From Minisyncoccota bacterium (lineage in GTDB: Bacteria > Patescibacteriota > Minisyncoccia > Phycocordibacterales > UBA9973), in assembly GCA_017992255.1 (NCBI GenBank), contig JAGOPB010000003.1:1-33224 (forward strand): 33,224 nt of DNA, written 5' to 3'. Positions 6,219 to 13,380 of the stretch are shown piece by piece. The notes beneath the pieces are model-generated. The model was not told the DNA's origin, ran no database searches, and saw only the letters and a list, made by a program, of their open reading frames with translations. The position numbers and the translations under genes are program-made. Numbering within the stretch: position 1 is the stretch's first letter; each line of letters starts with the position of its first letter.

Positions 6219-7769
6219 ATGGAAAATAAAAAATTCTTTTTGTATGCTCGCAAGAGTACCGATGTCGAGGATAAGCAAGTTTTGAGTATTGAGGCACAAT
6301 TAACGGAATTGCGCGCGTTTGCGAGGCAAGAAAATTTGGATGTGGTAGAAGAGCTGGTGGAGAAACAATCCGCCAAAATTCCTGGTCGTCCAATATTTAA
6401 CGGAATGATGAAAAAACTAGAGCAAGGTGTAGCTCAAGGAATTTTGGCTTGGCATCCTGATCGCCTCGCGCGCAATTCGGTGGACGGCGGAGCTATTGTG
6501 TACTTTCTCGACATCGGACATCTTACGAGCTTGAAGTTTCCGACATTTTGGTTTGAAAATACATCACAGGGTAAATTTTCGTTATCAATGGCATTTGTGC
6601 AAAGCAAATATTATGTGGATTCTCTTTCCGAGAACACGAAACGAGGACTTCGCCAAAAAGTTAGAAATGGTGATTATCCAAGCCAAGCGCCTGTTGGATA
6701 TATAAATGACTCTCGTACAAAATCTATTGTTGTAGACAAGAAAAAATCTAAAATCATCCGCTTGGCTTTTGAGAAGTACGCAAAGGGTGAAAGTAGACTT
6801 GAGGATATTTCTAACTTTTTGGCGAAGAACAATATCAGTACGCGTTCTGGAAAGAAACTCCACAAATCTCGCGTAACTTTTATCCTCTCCAATCCGTTCT
6901 ACATCGGATTATTCAAATATGGTGGTGAACGCCACGAGGGAAAGTACGAGCCAATCATAACAAAGAAACTTTTTGATTCGGTGCAGTCTATGTTGAAGCT
7001 TCGAGGACGACCCGATAGAAAACCAAAGAATGAGCCACAACCATTTTGTGGCTTACTTCACTGCACCGAATGTGGAATGATGATAACTGCTGAAATCCAA
7101 AAAGGTCATGTGTATTACCGATGTTCTAAAAAGAACAAGAGTATTAAATGTACACAAGGATATATCCGAAGCGAAATTTTGGATCAGCAGTTATCATCCG
7201 AAATACAAAAAGTTTCTTTGCCAAAAGACTGGGCGAAAGAATTGTTGAACATGGCGGAAAAGGATTTCAACAATTCCGCCCAGTCTTTGACTGCTTGCGT
7301 GAAAGAGAATGGTGAGAAAATTAAAAGTATCAATGTGAAGTTAGAGCGACTTCTCAATGGCTATCTCGACCAAGATATTGAAAAAGAAATATATCGAATT
7401 GAAAAATCAAAATTGCTTTTACAGAAGAAGTCGCTCGAAGAAGAAATTGCTACTCTTCCACGCAAGCAGAATGATTGGCTCGAACCATATCGAGAGTGGA
7501 TAAAAGACGCTCAAAATATGGACAAAATTGCTTCTGATTCAGACCTTTTTGCGAAAAAGGTCAAAGCCAAAGAAATCTTTGGCTCGAACCTCCTCCTCCA
7601 AAACAAATCAGTGCGCGCCAGCGCGCCGAATTCTTTGCATTCCCCCGCAGAATCAGGGCAAACACAGTGGGACGCGCTTCGCGCGTCCCACCTCTTGGCT
7701 TCCAAAAAGCCGTTTAGTTCGTTTAAGGTGGGCGATAGAGGACTCGAACCTCTGGCCTTGATGGTGTAA
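6219..7769 (+). CDS. Large serine recombinase whose frame runs through a repeat into a tRNA
   Basis: Site-specific DNA recombinase of the serine integrase/resolvase superfamily. The N-terminal catalytic domain has FFLYARKST with nucleophile Ser13 and the DRLARN motif at 81-86. A recombinase domain follows (about 155-265), then a zinc ribbon with Cys282, Cys285, Cys302 and Cys311, a coiled coil (about 345-410) and KAKEIFGSN. From about residue 456 the frame is read from IR-B and its last ~13 residues from antisense of tRNA-Val (VGDRGLEPLALMV), so the native protein may end near 455 plus an arbitrary tail. Such read-through ends are a familiar sight in CPR recombinases and suggest the attachment site lies at the gene's 3' end. 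No Shine-Dalgarno sequence; TTATAT lies 6 nt before the ATG. It is the likely mover of the island. Confidence 0.9.
   Translation: MENKKFFLYARKSTDVEDKQVLSIEAQLTELRAFARQENLDVVEELVEKQSAKIPGRPIFNGMMKKLEQGVAQGILAWHPDRLARNSVDGGAIVYFLDIGHLTSLKFPTFWFENTSQGKFSLSMAFVQSKYYVDSLSENTKRGLRQKVRNGDYPSQAPVGYINDSRTKSIVVDKKKSKIIRLAFEKYAKGESRLEDISNFLAKNNISTRSGKKLHKSRVTFILSNPFYIGLFKYGGERHEGKYEPIITKKLFDSVQSMLKLRGRPDRKPKNEPQPFCGLLHCTECGMMITAEIQKGHVYYRCSKKNKSIKCTQGYIRSEILDQQLSSEIQKVSLPKDWAKELLNMAEKDFNNSAQSLTACVKENGEKIKSINVKLERLLNGYLDQDIEKEIYRIEKSKLLLQKKSLEEEIATLPRKQNDWLEPYREWIKDAQNMDKIASDSDLFAKKVKAKEIFGSNLLLQNKSVRASAPNSLHSPAESGQTQWDALRASHLLASKKPFSSFKVGDRGLEPLALMV
7585..7730 (-). repeat. IR-B right arm (146 bp), ending in tRNA-Val
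   Basis: Inverted copy of 5891-6035. It is preceded directly by a perfect 8-bp stem (AGCCAAAG-AAAT-CTTTGGCT, 7565-7584) and ends with the 17-bp repeat (7714-7730), whose last bases are the 3' end of tRNA-Val. The recombinase frame crosses all of it. Confidence 0.92.
7714..7730 (-). repeat. 17-bp tRNA-associated repeat, copy 3
   Basis: CACCTTAAACGAACTAA on the minus strand, beginning with the last acceptor base and discriminator A of tRNA-Val. Same placement relative to the tRNA as copy 1 at tRNA-Arg(TCT). Confidence 0.8.
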
Positions 7770-7801
7770 ACATCCTGCTCTACCAACTGAGCTAATCGCC
7801 C
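7729..7801 (-). tRNA. tRNA-Val(TAC)
   Basis: Minus-strand cloverleaf: acceptor GGGCGAT/ATCGCCC, D-arm TAGCTCAGTTGGTAGAGCA, anticodon loop TTTACAC (TAC), T-arm CAGAG-GTTCGAGT-CCTCT, discriminator A, no encoded CCA. Its 3' end coincides with the recombinase/IR-B junction, the right border of the island. Confidence 0.93.
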
Positions 7802-7881
7802 TTTTGCTTTTGGACTTTTCCTTTCCCTTGTCCAACCTGTATACAGTAGCTTATTTTTGTCTTTCTATCAAGACTACCGGT

Positions 7882-8211
7882 TTACAACGATGGATCTTTG
7901 ACAAGTTCTTGTTGTGTAGATAATTCTTGTAAACGAACACTTTTCTTTTCAAAAAAATCTAATGTGTTGGAAAGCTTTTCTTCATCTATCTGTGGTGTAT
8001 CCTCCTCTTGTACCACAAGCGGGAGCGTATCTTTATTTATCGTATAATATAAATAAAAATGAAAAACAACAGAGCCTGTAACTAGAATCCCTGTGCATAC
8101 CAACAACAAACGCCATGTCTTTGTAGGGTCGAGTTTACGATATTTTTTTTCTTTCACCACTACTTTTAAATCATGATGACCGAAAGAGAATTTTGGTATT
8201 TTTATTTTCAT
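7882..8211 (-). CDS. Small bitopic membrane protein in the pilus operon (PilP position)
   Basis: A 109-residue protein with a basic cytoplasmic N-terminus (MKIKIPKFSFGHHDLK), one membrane helix at about residues 34-57 (RLLLVCTGILVTGSVVFHFYLYY), and an acidic, probably extracytoplasmic tail with VVQEEDTPQIDEEKLSNTLDFF. It occupies the place of pilP after pilM-N-O but lacks a lipobox and the PilP beta domain, so it is not called PilP. The start at 8211 makes an ATGA overlap with the pilO stop, which is better than the longer frame from 8268 that would overlap pilO by 60 bp. Role in the pilus inner-membrane platform is inferred from position only. Confidence 0.7.
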   Translation of the reverse strand: MKIKIPKFSFGHHDLKVVVKEKKYRKLDPTKTWRLLLVCTGILVTGSVVFHFYLYYTINKDTLPLVVQEEDTPQIDEEKLSNTLDFFEKKSVRLQELSTQQELVKDPSL

Positions 8212-8765
8212 AATGTTTGATTTGCTGGAATAAAACTTACTACGGAAAATGTGAGCGAGAGTCTCCATTGTGGTAGTGGTGTCAGTACCGACAATTCGGC
8301 CGTTCTTGCAAAAGAGGTACTTTGAATTTTTATTTCGTACGGCAAATTTTCAATGTTTTGTAAAAAATGAAACACTTCCTGATATGTACCGTTGGATTCC
8401 AAAACGACAACGAGTTCTGAATGGGTTTTTTCTTTGCTCTGAGTTTTTGTACTAATCGAGGTAATAGCACTCTCTGTACCGATACGAGTGTCTATCTCTT
8501 CAATTTTTTCAAGAAATTCAGGAGCTCTTTCTTCGTACACAAAATAGTCACGTAATACTGTAGATCGTTGTTTTGTTTCATCAATAAGTTTTTTTTGCGT
8601 CACCACCTCTGTATTTTTTTTATCTAACAACACAATACTACTTTCAATTTTTTGTGTATTTTTTATTTCCTTTTGTAAGAAAAAATAAAACACACTATAG
8701 ACACCTATCAGTATCATGAAAATGAGGATCGAAACAGCTAGATGTATTTTTGTTTGTTTTTTCAT
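8208..8765 (-). CDS. pilO: PilO-like type IV pilus inner-membrane platform protein
   Basis: Part of the PilM-PilN-PilO complex that links the pilus assembly motor to the envelope. The 185-residue protein has a short cytoplasmic start, one membrane helix (residues about 8-30, HLAVSILIFMILIGVYSVFYFF), a coiled coil (EIKNTQKIESSIVLLDKKN), and a C-terminal ferredoxin-like part including SNGTYQEVFHFLQNIENLPY, the usual conserved block of PilO. It overlaps pilN by 4 bp (ATGA) and the next gene likewise. Assignment rests on topology, this block and gene order. Confidence 0.8.
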   Translation of the reverse strand: MKKQTKIHLAVSILIFMILIGVYSVFYFFLQKEIKNTQKIESSIVLLDKKNTEVVTQKKLIDETKQRSTVLRDYFVYEERAPEFLEKIEEIDTRIGTESAITSISTKTQSKEKTHSELVVVLESNGTYQEVFHFLQNIENLPYEIKIQSTSFARTAELSVLTPLPQWRLSLTFSVVSFIPANQTL

Positions 8766-9352
8766 AGTGCTTGGTCTACAGATAGTGAAATACTGAAATC
8801 AATATTTTCACTTTTGGTAAAGTTTGATACCGGAAAATTTACCCCAGAAACTCCTTCTACTGTTTTCAATGTATCTACATACGCCAACAACACAGATCGA
8901 TTTATAGCTACTCCAGATATAGTAACCACTCTGCCAGAAACAACAACGGGTTCCTCCTTTGACTTACCTGATTTCTGTGGAGGTGTAGATGGTACAATTG
9001 ATATATCAGCAATAGAAACTCCGTCGTGGCTTGCTTCAGTAACCATTCGTACATATTCGTTGTCTTGTCGTACTCTAGTATTTGAGTTCAAAAAATATCC
9101 AAGCAATGAGTTTGTGTTGGTGACCACATCTGCATAATTCTCCCCTCCATTTTGAGATATTTTTTCTTGTACGAACTCGAGTTGTGCTTCTACTACTTTC
9201 TCTTTTGTGTGCACTAATATGTATGGCGCAAACAACAATACAATAGAGATTAGTTCTACAACAATACAGAGAGTTAAAAAAACTATAGCTATACGAAATC
9301 GCCAATCAGTAAATTGTATTTCTTTGTATGAAAGTGGTAACAGATTAATCAT
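8762..9352 (-). CDS. pilN: PilN-like type IV pilus inner-membrane platform protein
   Basis: Begins MINLLPLSYKE, the short N-terminal INLLP motif by which PilN docks in the groove of PilM. One membrane helix follows (about 19-46, RIAIVFLTLCIVVELISIVLL), then a coiled coil and a periplasm-type alpha/beta domain with RVVTISGVAINRSVLLAYVD. 196 residues, typical for the family. It overlaps pilM by 8 bp and pilO by 4 bp, so the genes are translationally coupled. Confidence 0.87.
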   Translation of the reverse strand: MINLLPLSYKEIQFTDWRFRIAIVFLTLCIVVELISIVLLFAPYILVHTKEKVVEAQLEFVQEKISQNGGENYADVVTNTNSLLGYFLNSNTRVRQDNEYVRMVTEASHDGVSIADISIVPSTPPQKSGKSKEEPVVVSGRVVTISGVAINRSVLLAYVDTLKTVEGVSGVNFPVSNFTKSENIDFSISLSVDQAL

Positions 9353-10430
9353 ACATTGTATCTCCTAAAGCTAAACCAAACGCCGTTGCGTACAAGATAG
9401 AATCTTCAAACGATATATCCGGAATGATTTTCTTGAAGTCAGTAATATTTTTCCATGGATTTGCTTTTATTACTTTTGTACGCAGTGTTTGTGATAAATA
9501 ATTTTCTATGCCTTTCATATTTGCTTCTCCACCACATAGATATATAGCGTTTATTTTTGGCCGCTCGGAACCATCCTCGTACGGATGCTTATCCCAGAAA
9601 ACATAGTGCTTGTTTATTTCATCTTGCAACGCAGACAACGCTCCTACAATAATCGGCATTATATTTTTACTTTCTTCTGGAGATGTCTCCAGTCCATACT
9701 CTTCTTTTATTTTTTTTGCTTCTTCAGTAGAAATTGAAAATTGTTTCGCTATTGCTTCATTTAAATTGTGTCCTCCTATTTCGATAGTAGAAGTAAACAA
9801 GACAAAACCTTCAGACACAATAGAGATACCTGTACGCGTTTCTCCAAAATCGACAATCATGTACGTGCCCATGTCCCCTTGTGCTATCACCGCTCTGGCG
9901 AGTGCTTGTTCTTCTAATTCAAACGAAGACGGAACAAATGGTGTGTTTTTAAAAGCGTTCAAATAGCTTTCAACGATTTCTTGTTGTACGACGGCGACTT
10001 GTACCACCAGAGAGTCTTTTGTTTTTTTTATAAGATCATAATCAAAGATTGCTTCAGAGATACTGATAGGCACGTGTTCTTCGATCGACAATCCGACACT
10101 TCCTCGTACTTCATTCTGTTTCAATAAAGGCAATTTCAAACTAAACAAATATACCTGTTCTTCGGATAAAGCTACACGAACATTTCGTCGTTTTGCTCGT
10201 GGTGCTAAATTTTTGAGAACGTTTCTAAGAGCAACAATATCAATAATTTTCCCAGATTTTATAATTCCTGCCTCTAGTGCAACACGTCCATATCCTCCTA
10301 AAATCAATTCATCATCTACGTGATCAAAAAAACAATACTTTATAGATCGATCAGAAATATCTAAACCAAGGCTTGGTTCTTTTAAATATTTTGGTGCTGG
10401 AAAAAAACGTTTCTTTGTCTTTACTTTCAT
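9345..10430 (-). CDS. pilM: PilM, actin-like ATPase of type IV pilus assembly
   Basis: Cytoplasmic actin-like protein that binds PilN. At 361 residues it has the FtsA/PilM family length. Visible motifs are LGLDISDRSIKYCFFD (phosphate 1), a long SHS2-type insert (VRVALSEEQVYLFSLKLPLL), MIVDFGETRTGISIV (phosphate 2), GGHNLNEAIAKQF and AIYLCGGEANMKGI (adenosine motif). First gene of the operon pilM-pilN-pilO-7882. TATACT lies 7 nt upstream of the ATG; AAGGA between them could also serve as a weak Shine-Dalgarno. Confidence 0.93.
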   Translation of the reverse strand: MKVKTKKRFFPAPKYLKEPSLGLDISDRSIKYCFFDHVDDELILGGYGRVALEAGIIKSGKIIDIVALRNVLKNLAPRAKRRNVRVALSEEQVYLFSLKLPLLKQNEVRGSVGLSIEEHVPISISEAIFDYDLIKKTKDSLVVQVAVVQQEIVESYLNAFKNTPFVPSSFELEEQALARAVIAQGDMGTYMIVDFGETRTGISIVSEGFVLFTSTIEIGGHNLNEAIAKQFSISTEEAKKIKEEYGLETSPEESKNIMPIIVGALSALQDEINKHYVFWDKHPYEDGSERPKINAIYLCGGEANMKGIENYLSQTLRTKVIKANPWKNITDFKKIIPDISFEDSILYATAFGLALGDTMYD

Positions 10431-10437
10431 GTTCCTT

Positions 10438-10443
10438 AGTATA
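10438..10443 (-). promoter_or_regulatory. -10 box of the pilMNO operon
   Basis: TATACT on the minus strand, 7 nt before the pilM ATG. With a normal -10 to +1 distance the mRNA starts at the ATG. This is one base off the 6-nt spacing seen for most genes here. Confidence 0.6.
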
Positions 10444-10488
10444 CGTGAAGAGTGAGTATTTGTGCAATAAAATTTTTTCTTTTCTACA

Positions 10489-10959
10489 CTACAATCCTAG
10501 TATTTCAAACAAATGTTGGAAAACAGGTTCTTTTATTTCGTGTTCATGCAATGATGCTCGTAAATACATTCGCACGTCTTGTGGTGCTATTTCACTTGGA
10601 ATAGGCAGGGAAAGTATTGGTAGGAACCATCGTTTCACTTCTATCAACAACGTTGGCCCCGTGTACGTATTTTCGTCAACAAAAAAATATTTAATATTTG
10701 AAAAAGAATAGAATACATTTCCTTCATAAATTCCATCTTTGGTTATCGCGTAGTGCACTGTTTGTGATCTCTTGTGCGATAGTACATACAATGTGAATAA
10801 AATAACAAGTAAAAAAATACCAAAAAGTTGGTTTCCAAAAGAAATCGCAACCACTGCCAGTGAAATTAAAATAATACCCACAGCCCAAAACCAGTCCGTG
10901 CTTTTTTTTACAGGAGGCGCTTCGACAACATTCCATTGTAATAATACCTCTGAAGCCAT
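10489..10959 (-). CDS. Two-helix membrane protein, CPR-type conserved hypothetical
   Basis: A 156-residue protein. A soluble N-terminus with EVLLQWNVVEAPPVKKSTDWFW precedes a hairpin of two membrane helices (about 24-63: AVGIILISLAVVAISFG and FGIFLLVILFTLYVLSH), then a beta-rich cytoplasmic-type domain YAITKDGIYEGNVFYSFSNI that resembles a PH-like or bPH2 domain, ending with a helix. The pattern is typical of small membrane proteins found widely in CPR genomes. No function can be assigned. TATACT sits 6 nt before the ATG, so it has its own leaderless promoter. Confidence 0.7.
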   Translation of the reverse strand: MASEVLLQWNVVEAPPVKKSTDWFWAVGIILISLAVVAISFGNQLFGIFLLVILFTLYVLSHKRSQTVHYAITKDGIYEGNVFYSFSNIKYFFVDENTYTGPTLLIEVKRWFLPILSLPIPSEIAPQDVRMYLRASLHEHEIKEPVFQHLFEILGL

Positions 10960-10965
10960 GTTTTT

Positions 10966-10971
10966 AGTATA
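10966..10971 (-). promoter_or_regulatory. -10 box, leaderless promoter of the membrane protein gene
   Basis: TATACT on the minus strand with exactly 6 nt (AAAAAC) to ATG 10959. Confidence 0.65.
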
Positions 10972-11049
10972 TCACACAAATATATTTTTCTTCCACTATA
11001 CGCAAACACAAAGAGTATTTTTGTGTACATACGTAGACTATTTTTCTAG

Positions 11050-11121
11050 TGCTCTCGCCAAGAATCGAACTTGGATCGCAAGCTCCGCAAGCTAGCATTC
11101 TATCCATTAAACTACGAGAGC
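11050..11121 (-). tRNA. tRNA-Arg(GCG)
   Basis: Minus-strand cloverleaf: acceptor GCTCTCG/CGAGAGC, D-arm GTTTAATGGATAGAAT, anticodon stem CTAGC/GCTTG (one T-T mismatch), loop TTGCGGA with anticodon GCG, 4-nt variable loop, T-arm CCAAG-TTCGATT-CTTGG, discriminator A, no CCA. GCG reads CGC. Bacteria mostly use ACG, which is deaminated to ICG by TadA, so this is unusual. Confidence 0.85.
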
Positions 11122-11149
11122 AAATAAACACCTCAGCACACGTATGATA

Positions 11150-11506
11150 CTACCGTACCTTTGCTCCTGGCGCAATCCCCTCTTCCGGTACCAGAAATAT
11201 GGGTTTGTCTTCTCCCACTGCCATAAGCATTCCCCTTGATTCAAACCCACGAATTGTTCGTGGTTCTAGATTTACCACAAAGAGCATAGTCTTGCCTACC
11301 AGAGTTTCAGGTTCTATATACCACTCTCGTATAGCAGAGAGTATTTGTCGAGTTTTTTCTTCACCAAAGTCAATTTCAAATCGTATTAGTTTATCAGAGT
11401 CTGGGAGTGCTTCTGCGACAACCACTCGCCCGAGTCGCATGTCGAGCTTTGTAAATTCACTGTAAGTGATCGTCGTTTCTTCTTTTTTTATTTTTTCTTC
11501 ATCCAT
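11150..11506 (-). CDS. Stand-alone tRNA-binding OB-fold protein (Trbp111/MetRS C-terminal type)
   Basis: 118 residues. After a charged start (MDEEKIKKEETT) the whole protein is one EMAP-II-like OB fold: FTKLDMRLGRVVVAEALPDSDKL (start of the fold), LIRFEIDFGEEKTRQILSAI, and the signature NLEPRTIRGFESRGMLMAVG followed by a VPEEGIAPGAKV end. This domain is found C-terminal in bacterial MetRS, in Trbp111 and in CsaA, and binds the outside corner of tRNA or acts as a chaperone. Here it is a separate gene, 16 bp from ruvX. Whether it partners a short MetRS cannot be seen. TATACA lies 6 nt before the ATG. Confidence 0.9.
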   Translation of the reverse strand: MDEEKIKKEETTITYSEFTKLDMRLGRVVVAEALPDSDKLIRFEIDFGEEKTRQILSAIREWYIEPETLVGKTMLFVVNLEPRTIRGFESRGMLMAVGEDKPIFLVPEEGIAPGAKVR

Positions 11507-11512
11507 GAGTGC

Positions 11513-11518
11513 TGTATA
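11513..11518 (-). promoter_or_regulatory. -10 box, leaderless promoter of the tRNA-binding protein gene
   Basis: TATACA on the minus strand, then 6 nt (GCACTC), then ATG 11506. It lies between the ruvX stop and this gene, so this gene can be expressed apart from ruvX. Confidence 0.55.
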
Positions 11519-11522
11519 TATA

Positions 11523-11963
11523 TTATTGTTGAGTACTGCTAGTGTTGCTACTCTTTTTCTTATCTAAATATCTCTGTAACAGTATTTGTGCTGCTTCGGC
11601 GTCTATGTGGTCTTTTGTATTCTTTTTTTCTTTTCGTTCACTTCGTGTATCATTTCCAAATTCGCGCAAACGAGCTTCGTGCGAAGTAAGTCGTTCGTCG
11701 ATTTCAAATACGGATACTTTTTTTTTCAATTCTGAAACAAACTCTTTTCGTGGTATTTCCAATGCGTTGTCTTGCCCGTTTGAATTCTTTGAAATACCGA
11801 TGACAACCTCACCTATATCTTCTGTTTTTAGTACTCTGTCTATTGATGCAAGGTACCCTGCTTTCATCTCTACAATACCATATGAAAAAGCTATCGTCTC
11901 ACTCTCATCCGAGATAGCGAGACCTATCCGTTTTGTTCCATAATCAATCCCAAGAATCCTCAT
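11523..11963 (-). CDS. ruvX: RuvX/YqgF, RNase H-fold nuclease (putative Holliday junction resolvase, 16S pre-rRNA processing)
   Basis: 146 residues with the family signature: RILGIDYGTKRIGLAISD at the start with catalytic Asp7, EVVIGISKN, FEIDERLTSHEA with the second acidic residues, and DHIDAEAAQILLQRYLD with the third catalytic Asp. The family matures 16S rRNA 5' ends and was proposed to cut Holliday junctions. A short Ser/Thr/Gln-rich tail follows. The start at 11963 gives the canonical N-terminus. A weak TAGGGT hexamer lies 6 nt upstream. Confidence 0.95.
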   Translation of the reverse strand: MRILGIDYGTKRIGLAISDESETIAFSYGIVEMKAGYLASIDRVLKTEDIGEVVIGISKNSNGQDNALEIPRKEFVSELKKKVSVFEIDERLTSHEARLREFGNDTRSERKEKKNTKDHIDAEAAQILLQRYLDKKKSSNTSSTQQ

Positions 11964-12037
11964 ATGTGTACCCTATCACATTTGTGCTTGAGCCTCAATT
12001 CTGGTACTATCGTCATGTTCGTAAAAAATGGATACTG

Positions 12038-12122
12038 GGAGGCGTCGCATAGTGGTTTAGTGCACCTGTCTTGAAAACAGGAGTGCCGCAAGGTACCGTG
12101 AGTTCGAATCTCACCGCCTCCG
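12038..12122 (+). tRNA. tRNA-Ser(TGA)
   Basis: Class II tRNA: acceptor GGAGGCG/CGCCTCC, D-arm CGCATAGTGGTTTAGTGC, anticodon stem CCTGT/ACAGG with loop CTTGAAA (TGA), long variable arm GTGCCGCAAGGTACC, T-arm GTGAG-TTCGAAT-CTCAC, discriminator G, no CCA. It marks the left border of the GIY-YIG/RT/copper region. Confidence 0.95.
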
Positions 12123-12184
12123 CCTTCGGTTCGCAGTAGCGAACCTTCGGCGTGATAATATCCGCCAGAAGGTTTGCGAAGGCG
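12121..12184 (+). other. Nested hairpins at the 3' side of tRNA-Ser
   Basis: An outer pair CGCCTTCG/CGAAGGCG encloses a perfect hairpin GGTTCGC-AGTA-GCGAACC and a second pair CTTCGGCG with CGCCAGAAG. It may be an end structure of the tRNA transcript or a recombination scar beside the tRNA. No T-tract follows. Confidence 0.6.
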
Positions 12185-12210
12185 ACTTTCACAACATATA
12201 CTAATAATAT

Positions 12211-12444
12211 ATGTACTATATTTACAGTTTAAAATGTAAAGATGGTTTTTATATAGGATGTACAGATAATTTAAAAGACAGAATTTCAAGACATCAGAAA
12301 GGAAATGTCCCAGCTACATCCAACCGTCTTCCCTTAGAATTGGAATTCTATTTTGCTTTAAAAGATAAATATAAAGCTTTTGAGTTTGAAAAATATCTAA
12401 AATCTGGTTCTGGGAGAGCATTCGTTAAAAAGCATTTCACCTAA
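12211..12444 (+). CDS. GIY-YIG domain protein (UPF0213/YhbQ-like)
   Basis: 77 residues, the size of the single-domain GIY-YIG nuclease family. The motif appears as YYIYSLKCKDGFYIGCTDN, followed by LKDRISRHQKG with the catalytic Arg, and the C-terminal FEFEKYLKSGSGRAFVKKHF with the metal-binding Glu. Such proteins are DNA nucleases or repair-associated, but the cellular role of the small ones is poorly defined. TATACT is 8 nt before the ATG. It lies between tRNA-Ser and an RT remnant, so it may belong to a mobile region or be a normal CPR gene; both are common. Confidence 0.88.
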   Translation: MYYIYSLKCKDGFYIGCTDNLKDRISRHQKGNVPATSNRLPLELEFYFALKDKYKAFEFEKYLKSGSGRAFVKKHFT

Positions 12445-12567
12445 TAATTTAGTATGGGTGTCCGATGATTGGGGTACCTTGCATGAAACGATACCATATT
12501 TAGCCTATAAACATAAAACAAAAAACTCCCCAAAAGGAGTTCTTTGGCAGAGTAGCAAACGACCTAG

Positions 12568-13143
12568 AAATTTTTTGCAAGCATTGACCATGGAACTTTG
12601 TTCAAGATTTTGGAGCGCCACATAGAAGACGAAGAAATGCGCTGGTTGATACGTCAGGTCGTCAAAAGCTTTCATACGACGCGCGGGGGTGTGGGGCTAC
12701 CGCTTGGCAACCTGACGAGTCAGTTGCTCGTCAATATTTATATGCATGAGTTCGACATGTTCGTAAAACAAGAGCTTCGCGTTAAATACTACATCCGCTA
12801 TGCCGACGACTTTGCGATTCTGTCCGACGATAAGACATATCTTGAAACCATGCTATCCAGAATCGGTGATTTTCTGACGGATCGGCTGAAACTCTCACTT
12901 CATGAGCATAAGGTGTATATAAAGACATTCGCCTCGGGAGTTGATTTCTTGGGGTGGACGCATTTCCAACATCATCGAAAGCTTCGTACTACCACGAAGC
13001 GTAAAATTATCAAAAAGATGAAGGGGTATCCAAAACCTGAAACCGTGAATTCGTATCTCGGACTGTTGGACCACGGGAATACCTATAAAATCCAAAAGCG
13101 GTTGGGGTTGGTGGGTGTGGATGAAAGTGACAGAGAGGTATAA
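12568..13143 (+). pseudogene. Reverse transcriptase, 3' part only, DGR-like
   Basis: The readable frame begins KFFASIDHGTLFKIL just after an in-frame stop (12565) and runs to 13143. It retains RT core motifs: SIDH region, GVGLPLGNLTSQLLVNIYM, the catalytic IRYADDFAIL and FLGWTHFQHH, and ends with SYLGLLDHGNT. LGNLTSQ fits the xGxxxSQ motif that separates diversity-generating-retroelement RTs from the QGxxxSP of group II introns and retrons. The expected N-terminal third is missing, and the DNA before it (12445-12567) reads as unrelated sequence, so the gene is broken or 5'-truncated. No template/variable repeat pair and no Avd gene were seen in the window. Confidence 0.75.
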
Positions 13144-13349
13144 TTTTTTATGCGTAATCTGTGTCACTTTTGTCACTTTTTGATTCGCTCGAGATGCGTC
13201 GATTTTAAATCTGAAAAAATGTTAAAATGACCTTAGAAGGCTTGTAGGGGTTTAGTTCTAACACGACGCCCTCCGCATTGACAACCTGTTAGTTTTGATG
13301 ACCCATTTAGTTATGTACTAAGTGCGACCCACAAAGCTTCATGTTGTAG

Positions 13350-13379
13350 AAAAAAGAACGACAGTTGTCGCTCTTTTTT
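13350..13379 (-). terminator. Terminator of the copper operon
   Basis: AAAAGAGCGACA-AC-TGTCGTTCTTTTTT on the minus strand: a 14-bp stem with one G-T pair, A-rich before and T-rich after, directly downstream of the cupredoxin stop at 13381. The stretch 13144-13349 has no gene; it contains GTCACTTT twice and no structure I can name. Confidence 0.85.
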
Positions 13380-13380
13380 C

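Noticed and set aside
7735-7769. Last residues of the recombinase (VGDRGLEPLALMV) as a functional motif
   Set aside because: They are the antisense reading of tRNA-Val, a common artefact at tRNA-integrated elements.
7882-8268. PilP call and the start at 8268 for the fourth pilus-operon gene
   Set aside because: No lipobox or PilP beta domain is visible, and the longer start would overlap pilO by 60 bp whereas 8211 gives a clean ATGA coupling.
12446-12604. Open frame between GIY-YIG and the RT (LVWVSDDWGTLHE...)
   Set aside because: No ATG in a good context, no family, and it overlaps the RT remnant in another frame; probably chance or debris.
13144-13349. Possible DGR template repeat downstream of the RT
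   Set aside because: No matching variable repeat is in the window and no adenine-biased mismatch pattern can be shown; left as nothing recognisable.
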